Source: Longispora albida DSM 44784
Lineage (GTDB): Bacteria > Actinomycetota > Actinomycetes > Mycobacteriales > Micromonosporaceae
Direction: 5' to 3'
Length of the DNA stretch: 55,041 nucleotides
Assembly: GCF_000379825.1 (NCBI RefSeq)
Contig: NZ_KB903813.1
Span: 83,226 to 138,266, forward strand
Shown piece by piece: positions 17,267 to 25,252 of this stretch. Made by a program: the position numbers and the translations under genes. Below the pieces are notes generated by a model. That model had not been told where the DNA came from and did not search any database. It was given only the letters and a program-made list of their open reading frames with translations. Positions within the stretch are counted from its first letter, which is position 1; each line of letters begins with the position of its first letter.

Positions 17267-18977
17267 CACCAGCGACCAGCGCTGGGACGCCATTGTTGTC
17301 GGGTCCGGGATGGGCGGCCTGGTGTGCGCCGCCTACTTGGCCGTCAGCGGTCTTCGCGTCCTTGTCACTGAACAGCACACCATTGCCGGGGGTAACAGCC
17401 ATGTGTTCCGGCGGCACCGCCGGTACCAGTTCGATGTCGGCGTTCACTACATCGGCGACTGCGGGCCTGACGGCATGGTGACCTCGATCCTCCGTGGCCT
17501 GGGTCTGGAAGACCGGGTACGTTTTACCGAATTCAACCCGGATGGGTTCGACCGCATCGTCGTCCCCGGCGCGACCCTCGACGTTCCGACCGGCTGGACG
17601 CGATACCTAGCACGCCTGCAGGAAGCACTCCCAGCCGAACAAGGCCTTCCTGCGTTCGTGGAGATCTGCCGGGCTGTCTCCGGCATCGCGTACGATTCGC
17701 TCTCCAAACCTGAGTCTCTGCCGGATCTGGTCCGTGCTCGCACCTCGGAGCTGGCCTGGTCGCGCTGTACTCTTGCGGACCTCTTCGAACACTGCAGTCT
17801 TTCGCCAACGGCACGAGCGGTACTGGCTGCACAGTCGGCGAACTACGGCGCGTTCCCATCAGCAACTGCCGTTTCAACGCACGCCCGGATGCTCGATCAC
17901 TACCTCCGGGGCACCTACTACCCCGTGGGCGGCGGACAGTCCATTGTGGCTGGTCTTGTCGAGGTGATCGAGGCACACGGCGGGCAGCTGCGCACAGGTA
18001 CCCAGGTCGAGAAGATATTGGTGTCCGCAGGCGGCGTGTCCGGGGTCCGCGCCACGGACGGCAGTATCGAAAGCGCGCCGATCATCATCTCCAACGCCGA
18101 CTACCGCAGGACTGTCCTGGAACTTATCGAACCAGAGCACCTGCCACCCAGTGTTATCGACAAGGCCCGAGCAGCAACCATGAGCCTGCCGATGGCGGTC
18201 ACGTACGTAGCGCTCGACACTCAGCTTCCACAGCAGCTGGGCAACAACCTCTGGTGGCACGGCACCTGCGATACAGAAGCTGCCTACGACCGATGGAGCG
18301 CAGGTCGCACAGGTGACCTGCCCTTCGTTCTTGTTTCGTGCTCGTCAGGAAAGGACTCGGGTTCGTCCGCTGTTTGTCCCCCGGGCCAGACCATCCTTCA
18401 GCTCATGACGCTGTGTCCAGGTGACGACAGCCGGTGGAGCAGCGGCAGCGCCCTCACAACCGCCCGCCAGTACCGGCGCGATCCCGACTACGCCGTGTTC
18501 AAGAGCAACCTCACCGACTCGATGCTGTGTGCCGCGGAGGAGGCCATCGGCCCGTTCCGCAGCCACATAGTGCACCTCGAAACCGCCACGCCTCTCACTC
18601 ACACGCGCTACACGCTGTCCAGCGGCGGCACCCCATATGGCCTGTTGAAGTGGGGCAACAGCATCACTGCACGTCCGGACATGCGGGGACCGATCTCCGG
18701 ACTGCACTTCGTCGGGCAGAGCACCCGGACAGGCAGCGGGATCGGCGGTGTGATGGCGGGTGCCGTGTTGTGCGCGGGCCAGATTCTCGACACTGGCCTT
18801 CTCCGTGAAGTTTGCAGCGGACGGGTACTCGGAAGCCCCGGCATTCTTCCCGAGCGCCCACCCGGATGGGACCCCATGACCACTTCACGAGGATTCGGCC
18901 GGTACACGGCGCGGCCACAGACCCTGCATCGCGCATCCGAAGTACATCCTGCGACCACAATGAAGGTGGCCAGCTGA
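17250..18977 (+). CDS. Phytoene-desaturase/carotenoid-isomerase-like FAD oxidoreductase
   Basis: 575 residues. The start overlaps the ketoreductase end; GTG 17250 is 6 nt after GGAGG, while ATG 17247 is only 3 nt away. Dinucleotide-binding motif VVGSGMGGLVCAAYLAVSGL, then TEQHTIAGGNSHVF, and a C-terminal GLHFVGQSTRTGSGIGGVMAG typical of CrtI/CrtISO/RetSat oxidoreductases that desaturate or isomerise polyenes. No carotenoid genes are near. Phytoene-dehydrogenase-like genes are known in type II PKS loci making cinnamoyl-type or polyene acyl chains, so I infer it acts on the ACP-bound or released polyene. Confidence 0.85.
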   Translation: MRSPSDTSDQRWDAIVVGSGMGGLVCAAYLAVSGLRVLVTEQHTIAGGNSHVFRRHRRYQFDVGVHYIGDCGPDGMVTSILRGLGLEDRVRFTEFNPDGFDRIVVPGATLDVPTGWTRYLARLQEALPAEQGLPAFVEICRAVSGIAYDSLSKPESLPDLVRARTSELAWSRCTLADLFEHCSLSPTARAVLAAQSANYGAFPSATAVSTHARMLDHYLRGTYYPVGGGQSIVAGLVEVIEAHGGQLRTGTQVEKILVSAGGVSGVRATDGSIESAPIIISNADYRRTVLELIEPEHLPPSVIDKARAATMSLPMAVTYVALDTQLPQQLGNNLWWHGTCDTEAAYDRWSAGRTGDLPFVLVSCSSGKDSGSSAVCPPGQTILQLMTLCPGDDSRWSSGSALTTARQYRRDPDYAVFKSNLTDSMLCAAEEAIGPFRSHIVHLETATPLTHTRYTLSSGGTPYGLLKWGNSITARPDMRGPISGLHFVGQSTRTGSGIGGVMAGAVLCAGQILDTGLLREVCSGRVLGSPGILPERPPGWDPMTTSRGFGRYTARPQTLHRASEVHPATTMKVAS

Positions 18978-18979
18978 AG

Positions 18980-19789
18980 ATGAAGAGATCTGATCGGCCC
19001 AAGCGGGCAGCCTTGATCACCGGAGCGTCTCGTGGTGTCGGCGCTGCCACCGCTCAGCTCCTCGCCGAGCGTGGTTTCGACATCGGAGCCGGCTATCGCA
19101 ACAAGGAGCGGCGAGCGCTTCGTGTTTGCTCCGATCTTGCAAGACTGGGCGCACGTGGTGTTCCGCTGCAGGCCGACCTGACATCAGCCGCCGACGTCGA
19201 CCGAATGTTCAGGACCTACGACTCGGCCTTCGATTCGCTGGACCTTCTTGTCCTCAATGCTTCCGGGGGTCTCGAACAGCACCACGACTCGCAGTACCCC
19301 CTGCGCGTCAACCGCGACGCCCAGCTCGCTGTTCTTGAGGCCGCCGCAGGCCGGATGCAACCCGGTGGCCGCATCCTCTACGTCACGAGTCACCTAGCCC
19401 ACGACTACGGACGGACGCCTATGCCACCGGCATACGAGCCAGTGGCTCGGGCAAAACGCGCTGGTGAGGACGCGCTCAGAGAGCGCATCCCGGATCTACA
19501 GCACCGCGGCCTGCGTCTGTTCGTCATCTCCGGCGGACTCATCGCCGACACTGTTACCAGCAGGCTCCTCGAGTATCAGCTGAAGGGAATCACCGCAGCG
19601 CACCTGGCCGCAGCGGGCGAGTTGCTCACGATCGGCGCATTCGCCGAAGCAATAGCCAGCTGCGCGGACCTTGAGGCCGAATCAGGCCACACAGTGTACG
19701 CCGGTGCCCGCGAGTATGGCCCCGCCGCTGAGATTCTCGGGATACCAGATCCCCGCGCAGCTTCCCGCAAGGGCACGGCCACAACCTAA
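18980..19789 (+). CDS. Short-chain dehydrogenase/reductase with unusual active site
   Basis: 269 residues from ATG 18980, 2 nt after the preceding stop. Cofactor loop TGASRGVG (14-21), LNASGG (93-98), Ser137 (VTSHLAHDYG). The candidate Tyr152 and Lys159 lie in AYEPVARAKRAGED, so the spacing is not the canonical YxxxK. It could reduce a later intermediate or only bind cofactor. Last gene of the PKS operon; it converges on a minus-strand membrane gene 18 bp away. Confidence 0.85.
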   Translation: MKRSDRPKRAALITGASRGVGAATAQLLAERGFDIGAGYRNKERRALRVCSDLARLGARGVPLQADLTSAADVDRMFRTYDSAFDSLDLLVLNASGGLEQHHDSQYPLRVNRDAQLAVLEAAAGRMQPGGRILYVTSHLAHDYGRTPMPPAYEPVARAKRAGEDALRERIPDLQHRGLRLFVISGGLIADTVTSRLLEYQLKGITAAHLAAAGELLTIGAFAEAIASCADLEAESGHTVYAGAREYGPAAEILGIPDPRAASRKGTATT

Positions 19790-19807
19790 ACCTGGCAGAT
19801 GCACAAG

Positions 19808-20305
19808 TCAGCGCGGGTTGACAGTGAAGCCCCACCGCGCTGCGATCCGCAGGGGTGCTGTAGCTGTGCGGGATGCCACCACGATGATGGCGGACATCCA
19901 CAGGGCTTGCAGGAGCAGCATTGGCATCGTCCCGCTCATCTGACCGAGGATCACCGCGCCGATTGCCACCACCACGGCCAGGCCGAAGGGAACATACCTC
20001 CAAGCCAGGCTGAAAGCTGTGGAAGAGGCAAGCCGGGATGGATCATCGGGCCACGACGCCAGGGCTCGCCGTACGAGAATCCCAAGTATCACCACCGTGG
20101 CGTGCGCGAGGAATGCGCAGGTACAGAAGAGCAGGAACAGCCAGGTGAACGCAGCTTTAGGCGCTTCCGGGTTCAGAGATCCGCCCGTTCCGGAAGCTAC
20201 ACAACTCGCAGCGATGACCAGAAGCACTGGGATGCTGGCAAGGAGTCCCGTAATCACGGCAATCTGATGCCTGACGGCTGCGACGGGGTAGCGCTCGGTG
20301 TTCAT
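19808..20305 (-). CDS. Multi-pass membrane protein at the end of the ESX-like operon
   Basis: 165 residues from ATG 20305, which overlaps the upstream stop by 4 nt (ATGA). Four hydrophobic segments are visible (VITGLLASIPVLLVIAASCV, TWLFLLFCTCAFLAHATVVI, YVPFGLAVVVAIGAVILG, LLLQALWMSAIIVVA). No family recognised. Coupling to the WXG-like gene suggests a dedicated membrane partner or immunity-type protein. Confidence 0.65.
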   Translation of the reverse strand: MNTERYPVAAVRHQIAVITGLLASIPVLLVIAASCVASGTGGSLNPEAPKAAFTWLFLLFCTCAFLAHATVVILGILVRRALASWPDDPSRLASSTAFSLAWRYVPFGLAVVVAIGAVILGQMSGTMPMLLLQALWMSAIIVVASRTATAPLRIAARWGFTVNPR

Positions 20306-21105
20306 GCTGTTTTGATGTGCCAGTCGGTGGCGTCGCCGTCGGAGAGGCTGCCGTCCGACATGCTGCCGGTTGCCGAGGCCGGCCATTTGCCTCCGGGGAA
20401 CGCCTCGTTGTCGGCGAGGCGCTGGGCGAGGTCTTTACACTGGGTGATCAGCGTTGAGATCACGGTGATCGCGCCAGCGATGAGTGCCGACCAGAGAGCG
20501 ATCGTCTGAACCGTCGCGCCACCCGCCGCAGTAACACCTGCGGGAGCGCCGATGACGGTTGCCGTTGCGACAGCTGCTGCCTCGAGCTCAACGACGTAGG
20601 CGATGAGAGCGACGGCAGATCCGATCCAGAATCCGGCGATGCACATCGCCGCCGTCCACAACGCGTCGTCGATCTCGTCGGCCGCCTCCTTGATCGAGGT
20701 CAGGGCCTTGGCCTGCGCCTCGAGGGTGTCGGCGTAGGCGGTCGCCGCCATGCCTTCCCACACGTCGTCGATCTTCGTCTGGTCTTTGCCTGCCTTCCCG
20801 GCTAGGGAACTGGCTTTGGCTCCGACCTTGGCAGTCCAGTCCTGACCTGCGGAATACATCGCCGGTGGCCATCCCGGAGAACCGATGAGCTCGGCTATGA
20901 GACGGAAGAACTTCTTGACCAGCCCGGTGAAGTTGGTGGTCAGTGCCCGCAGGTCCTTAGTCATGGAAGCTGGCAGGACCTGGGCGATGGAGTTGATGTT
21001 GGCGCTGATGGAAACGGTCGTGTCGCTGACGCGGCCGAGTAGCCGCTGGACCTGCTGGAGGGTCTGCTCGAACTCTGATCGGCTGATGCCTGCGTGCTTG
21101 CCCAC
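20302..21105 (-). CDS. WXG100-like type VII substrate with C-terminal hydrophobic domain
   Basis: 267 residues. The N-terminal half is helical and holds a WXG-like turn (IDDVWEGMAATAYADTLEAQ, about 112-131). The middle carries two to three hydrophobic helices (AMCIAGFWIGSAVALIAYVV, then AGAITVISTLI), and the tail is Ser/Asp-rich. This fits an ESX substrate with a membrane or pore-like effector region. It sits 16 nt after the EspC-like gene, so the two may heterodimerise. Function as toxin or structural substrate is unproven. Confidence 0.65.
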   Translation of the reverse strand: MGKHAGISRSEFEQTLQQVQRLLGRVSDTTVSISANINSIAQVLPASMTKDLRALTTNFTGLVKKFFRLIAELIGSPGWPPAMYSAGQDWTAKVGAKASSLAGKAGKDQTKIDDVWEGMAATAYADTLEAQAKALTSIKEAADEIDDALWTAAMCIAGFWIGSAVALIAYVVELEAAAVATATVIGAPAGVTAAGGATVQTIALWSALIAGAITVISTLITQCKDLAQRLADNEAFPGGKWPASATGSMSDGSLSDGDATDWHIKTA

Positions 21106-21121
21106 GGCTGATCGGCTCCGT

Positions 21122-21445
21122 TCACCAGGTCTCGTTCAGTGCGTGGACGTTGTTGTTCTCGTCATTCTCGTACGCCGTGGCGGATGTGGTCAGCGCCGCG
21201 GCGATGTTGTCGAGATTTGCCGCACCATCGTTCAGCAAGGCGACCATCTTGCGCTGGAGATCCTGATAGGCGTCCGTAAGCCCGCACAAATCCGATAGCG
21301 ACGACATCTCGAAGGTATCGAGAAACAGGTCACTGGCGGCTTGCTTTGCGCCGCGGAGGGTCGTGGCGGCATCCTTCCACGTAGCGGCGTCGGCTCGCAG
21401 AGCCTCGATGGCGACCTTGATCTTCGCTTTGTCCGGTGGCGGCAT
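21122..21445 (-). CDS. EspC/WXG100-family small ESX protein
   Basis: 107 residues, all helical, with GAGAGGG before ATG 21445. Pattern LRADAATWKDAATTLRGAKQ then a turn and LTTSATAYENDENNNVHAL fits ESX-1 EspC-like proteins (type VII secretion target family), where the C-terminal YxxxD/E-like element (YENDE) acts as export signal. Probably the secreted partner of the next gene. Confidence 0.75.
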   Translation of the reverse strand: MPPPDKAKIKVAIEALRADAATWKDAATTLRGAKQAASDLFLDTFEMSSLSDLCGLTDAYQDLQRKMVALLNDGAANLDNIAAALTTSATAYENDENNNVHALNETW

Positions 21446-21452
21446 GGTCGCT

Positions 21453-22172
21453 CTACCCTCTCAGGCCCAGTGCACGAGTCAGCGCCGCAGGGTCAGAGGC
21501 CAGGAAGATCAGGGCATCCAGGGCTGGAAGCGGCTGTGTGTGGCTCAGTGGGCGGACAGGCCCCGCTGGAAACACGGTGCGTGCTTCAGCGGCGATCTGC
21601 GCTGAGTGAGCCTTTGCTGCCCACTGGCCATCAAGGCGCAGGGCGATCACTTCGCCATTGCTGACCGTGGCGGTGACGTGCCCGTCCCTGGAGCTGACGG
21701 TGGATGGCTGGGCAGTGCGCTCCCGGGCTGCCTGCAGCGCCTGTTCCAGCTCGGTTTCGGCGTGCTGAACGAGGTCAGCCAGCGACCGAAGGGTTTCGGG
21801 CTCTGGTCCTGGGGCTGTTTCGGTGGGACGGGAACGGGACACTCTGGGCTGCGAGGCCGGGTTAGCGGAGCCGCGTTCGCTGACGTTCCAGCTCCAGGAA
21901 GCGATCCGGTGAAGGTGAGCGGCGGTCACCGCGCTGAGAATGGCACCTGCGAGCCCGTGCGGACTGTGTTGCTGCCGCCAGGTGGGAGTGATCGCCAGGC
22001 CGGCTATGCCTCCCTCAGCGTTGACCCGGGCGGTAACGGTCTCGGTCTCATCTGCACCTTCGAAGACTGTGCCCGCCGGCCAGTCCGTGCTGACCTGTGC
22101 CAGGAGCCGTTCTGCGTCTTGGCGGAGCTGGTCGAGCTCACCGATCAGCTCGTCCATACGTGCTGCGTGCAC
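21453..22172 (-). CDS. YbaB/EbfC-like protein of the ESX locus
   Basis: 239 residues. GTG 22172 lies 8 nt after GGGGAGG, favouring it over ATG 22157. Coiled-coil start (MDELIGELDQLRQDAERLLA) then two regions resembling YbaB folds (TVTARVNAEGGIAGLAIT and GHVTATVSNGEVIALRLDGQ). Such YbaB-like proteins occur in ESX operons (EspL-type) and may act as chaperone or DNA-binding factor. It lies 5 nt after the mycosin gene. Confidence 0.72.
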   Translation of the reverse strand: MHAARMDELIGELDQLRQDAERLLAQVSTDWPAGTVFEGADETETVTARVNAEGGIAGLAITPTWRQQHSPHGLAGAILSAVTAAHLHRIASWSWNVSERGSANPASQPRVSRSRPTETAPGPEPETLRSLADLVQHAETELEQALQAARERTAQPSTVSSRDGHVTATVSNGEVIALRLDGQWAAKAHSAQIAAEARTVFPAGPVRPLSHTQPLPALDALIFLASDPAALTRALGLRG

Positions 22173-22177
22173 TGCTA

Positions 22178-23344
22178 CTACCTCCCCGTGTGAACCTTGC
22201 GCCGTTTGCGCATGAAGATCGCCAGCGCGCCGCCAGCTAGCACCATGAGCGCTCCTGCCGCGATTGCTGCGGCCATAAGGGCCGGTGACTGTTCATTGCC
22301 GCCGCCTCTTGCAGCGTCGCTGCTGCTAGCAGGCCCCCCAGGCTCCCTGGCGGAGGCAGGCGCCGAAGGAGCTGGTGACGCTGCGGATGGAAGAAGCGGG
22401 TGGGTAGCAGCGGATGCCACGTCTGCCGTCAGCGCACGTACGGGGTTGACCAAGCCGTACCCGAATGAAGGATCTCTGCCAGGTTCGCCCTTGTCATCGG
22501 CTGTCTTGATCAGGCGGTTGATCACATTGGCCGCGTCGAGGCTTGGGAATTTCGCCCAGACCAGCGCCAGTACACCGGAGGTGATAGCTGCCGCATCGCT
22601 GGTACCCGCAGTGATCGAGTACCGGCCTCCGGGTTCGGCACCTGCGATCTCTGCCGCCGGGGCTGCTGCGACTACTTCACGGCCCCGGCCTGACTTCGGC
22701 CACAAGGAGCCGTCGCGGCCGGTGCCAGCGACGGCCACCACGCCCGGGTACATCGCCGGTGCCTCTACCGGGCCGCCGTCGTTTCCGGCTGCGGCCACCA
22801 CGATGATGCCCTTGCCTATCGCGTACTCCACGGCGCTGCGAACTGCTGAAAGGTCAGCACCGCCAGCCGAGATATTGATGATCTTTGCGCCGTGGTCTGC
22901 GGCCCACCGGATGCCGTCACCGGTTCCCCGGCTACCGCCCGATGATCCCTGATCGCGGATAGGAAGGATGCGCGCGCCCGGTGCTACGCCGATCACGCCG
23001 TCGCCTCCGCCAGGTCCATGTCCCCTGGCCGCAATCGCTGACGCCATCGCCGTACCGTGACCCGCCGTGTCGGAGCGACCGTCACCAGCACTGCCTAGAT
23101 CTGTCCCCGGCAGCACGCTTCCCGCCAGGTCCGGGTGGGCAGCATCGACGCCTGAGTCAACGACCGCGACGATGATCCCCTCTCCCCGGCTGATCTTGTG
23201 AGCCTCGGTAAGCCTCAGCGCCGAAACATGCCACTGACGGTCGCGAATGCTGTCCGCGAGGGCTGAACTAGGCACAGTCACGGAGGCAATCAGCCCCGCC
23301 GCAACAGCAGCCGCTCGCCAGGCCCGCGAGAATTCAGGACGCAT
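22178..23344 (-). CDS. mycP: Type VII secretion-associated subtilase, mycosin
   Basis: 388 residues: signal peptide (1-30), catalytic domain with Asp63 (VVDSG), His96 (GHGT) and Ser249 (AGTSDAAA), a Pro/Ala/Ser linker (about 318-350), one C-terminal membrane helix (about 355-377) and a basic tail RKRRK. This is the mycosin layout: a membrane-tethered periplasm-side protease needed for ESX stability and substrate processing. Its start overlaps the upstream gene by 11 nt. No propeptide domain is visible. No EccB/C/D/E genes appear in the window, so it must work with machinery encoded elsewhere or be a satellite. Confidence 0.92.
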   Translation of the reverse strand: MRPEFSRAWRAAAVAAGLIASVTVPSSALADSIRDRQWHVSALRLTEAHKISRGEGIIVAVVDSGVDAAHPDLAGSVLPGTDLGSAGDGRSDTAGHGTAMASAIAARGHGPGGGDGVIGVAPGARILPIRDQGSSGGSRGTGDGIRWAADHGAKIINISAGGADLSAVRSAVEYAIGKGIIVVAAAGNDGGPVEAPAMYPGVVAVAGTGRDGSLWPKSGRGREVVAAAPAAEIAGAEPGGRYSITAGTSDAAAITSGVLALVWAKFPSLDAANVINRLIKTADDKGEPGRDPSFGYGLVNPVRALTADVASAATHPLLPSAASPAPSAPASAREPGGPASSSDAARGGGNEQSPALMAAAIAAGALMVLAGGALAIFMRKRRKVHTGR

Positions 23345-24740
23345 GAGGCGGGCCGATCCTGATGCCGCTGGCTGCTGACCAGCGGGCCAGTTCGCTGGGG
23401 GTCATGCCCCGAACCTCATCCTCGCCGTCACGCCGGACGGCTCCCGGCTCGCCTGGTGGCAGTTCCCACCCGTCATCGAACGGATCATCACTGGGGACCT
23501 CGCTGTTCGATATGATCCCCGCCCCAGCATCAGGCACATCACCTTCCATCGGCGGGTCGTCGCTGGCCCACAGGTAGGACAGCGGGTCGGCCTCGTCGGC
23601 ACTGATCTGACGGCCGCCAAGGACAGCCGGTGCTGCGGGCACCTCAACATTGAGCCAGTCAGCCTCGGTCCGGATTCCAGCTCGCCGCCGCGCGAGGTCA
23701 TCGTTTCGTGGCACTGGCGAGGCTGGCATCGGCAGCATTCCGCCGGCTGGGCCTGCGATCGGCGTGGTACCTCTCCCACCGGGGACCCCTCCCGCAGCGC
23801 CAGGCCTGCCACCGCCACCGGGCACACCGCTATCTGTCATCCCAGGCATGCTGCCGCTTGTCGCACCCGGCATACCTCCTGTCAGCGGACCGGGCACAGT
23901 CCCAGTTCCGGGTGCGCTGACGGTGCCACCCAGCAAGCCGCTGCCCTCGGGAGCCGGGCCTCCAGTTTCGCCCGGCAGGCGCGGACCTCCCTCGACCGGA
24001 GGCCGTACCGGTGGCATCGGGGGTGCCGGGGGCATCGGGGGCGCCGGATCAGCACCATGACCGGGTGGCCGTGGCGGCTCGCCCCCGCCGCTTGGAGGCT
24101 GCGGCCCGGGACCAGAAGGCGGCGAGCCTGCGGCTGGAGGCGGCGAACCCATCGGCGGGGGCGGCTGGAACCCACCTGGTACTGGTACTCCGCCTGAACT
24201 GGAAGTGGCGGTGGTGCCGCTGCCGCCGAAGGATTCAGCCGGAAGCCGGACAGTACCTTCGCCGTCGAGTGGCGCGCTGGCGTCGAGGAGCCGGGGCAGT
24301 ACTGGGCTCAGCAGCCGTGTCTGGCTGACCTGATACTCGCCGTCCAGCGATGACAGCAATCCCTGAGCGAGTTCTGCCTTTTCCTTCACCGGCACGGTAC
24401 GTGCCTCGATCGCCTCAAGTTTGGACTGAGCACCGGCGAGTGCTGCTGCGGCACTCGTCATCGTCTCGTAATTGTGCGCATAGGCGGCGGCTTCGCTTTC
24501 CAGCGCCGCCGCGTGACTGTTGAGCGCGCCAGCCACAGAGATGCCCCGCTGGTCACGCCACACCAGTCCCAGGCGTCCCGCCTGGGTCCGGATCGCGCCA
24601 GCTCGCTCATACAGAGCCTGCGCCATGCTCAGCCACGCACTGGCGTTCTCCCGCAGATGTTCGGGATCATCCGCGCGGATCATCATGCTGATCTGCGCCA
24701 GCAGCGCCCGGTCGTCCAGGGCGTCGTCATGAAATGCCAT
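23334..24740 (-). CDS. Proline-rich ESX-associated protein (PPE/EspB-like)
   Basis: 468 residues. A helical N-terminal half (about 1-150) contains a WXG100-like region (LVWRDQRGISVAGALNSHAA). A Pro/Gly repeat linker follows (about 165-345, PP, GGxPG and PMPPAPPMPPVRPP runs), then an acidic C-terminal tail (DDPFDDGWELPPGE). This resembles EspB/PPE-type substrates. The low-complexity linker is encoded by strongly biased DNA. It starts 7 nt after the upstream stop and overlaps the mycosin gene by 11 nt. Confidence 0.72.
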   Translation of the reverse strand: MAFHDDALDDRALLAQISMMIRADDPEHLRENASAWLSMAQALYERAGAIRTQAGRLGLVWRDQRGISVAGALNSHAAALESEAAAYAHNYETMTSAAAALAGAQSKLEAIEARTVPVKEKAELAQGLLSSLDGEYQVSQTRLLSPVLPRLLDASAPLDGEGTVRLPAESFGGSGTTATSSSGGVPVPGGFQPPPPMGSPPPAAGSPPSGPGPQPPSGGGEPPRPPGHGADPAPPMPPAPPMPPVRPPVEGGPRLPGETGGPAPEGSGLLGGTVSAPGTGTVPGPLTGGMPGATSGSMPGMTDSGVPGGGGRPGAAGGVPGGRGTTPIAGPAGGMLPMPASPVPRNDDLARRRAGIRTEADWLNVEVPAAPAVLGGRQISADEADPLSYLWASDDPPMEGDVPDAGAGIISNSEVPSDDPFDDGWELPPGEPGAVRRDGEDEVRGMTPSELARWSAASGIRIGPPHAS

Positions 24741-24747
24741 CAGCGCA

Positions 24748-25113
24748 TCACCACGGCCGCTGAGTCCGGTCGATCACGTCAGCCGACGACGTATCCGCTC
24801 CGCCAATCTGCCCAAGTTCAGCCCTGGCGCTTTCGATCACGCGCTCAAGGCCGCGAGAGAAAGCCTCGGCGACCTTGCCCGCATCGGCCAGCCCCGGATT
24901 ACACCGGCCAGCAAGCTCCAGCGCGGACGTCAGCCCCGAAGCGCCGCGGAACTTACGGCCCTCAGCATCGAAGCGCCTGTTCCTCTTGCCCGTCTGCTCA
25001 TCAACCACTCTGGACACCGTCATCAGCCCCGGCAGCCGGTCGAACTCGCCCAGCAGCTCCAGGACCGCAGCCGGATCAACACTGATATCGCCGCGCCCGC
25101 CGCTTCCCGTCAT
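24748..25113 (-). CDS. First gene of the ESX-like operon, unknown
   Basis: 121 residues from ATG 25113 (MTGSGGRGDISVDPAAVLEL), chosen because the upstream extension is unlike coding. Helical, with a conserved-looking central RRFDAEGRKFRGASGLTSAL. Sequences of this size at the head of ESX satellite operons are usually small substrates or chaperones; I recognise no specific family. Confidence 0.6.
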   Translation of the reverse strand: MTGSGGRGDISVDPAAVLELLGEFDRLPGLMTVSRVVDEQTGKRNRRFDAEGRKFRGASGLTSALELAGRCNPGLADAGKVAEAFSRGLERVIESARAELGQIGGADTSSADVIDRTQRPW

Positions 25114-25252
25114 AACATGCCTCCCCGGCGCGAGCACACGATGCGTGCCCACAGCGCTGCTCACTGTATGAGGAACGTTCAACATGGACAACCGGCCACA
25201 ACCACGCCTCCGCAGCACAGCCAGGCCTGACAGCCTGCGGCCGATGCCGCGC

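Noticed and set aside
14200-19789. Housekeeping fatty acid synthase operon
   Set aside because: The KS-like partner is dead and a phytoene-desaturase-like gene is present, while fabD, fabH and a dehydratase are missing.
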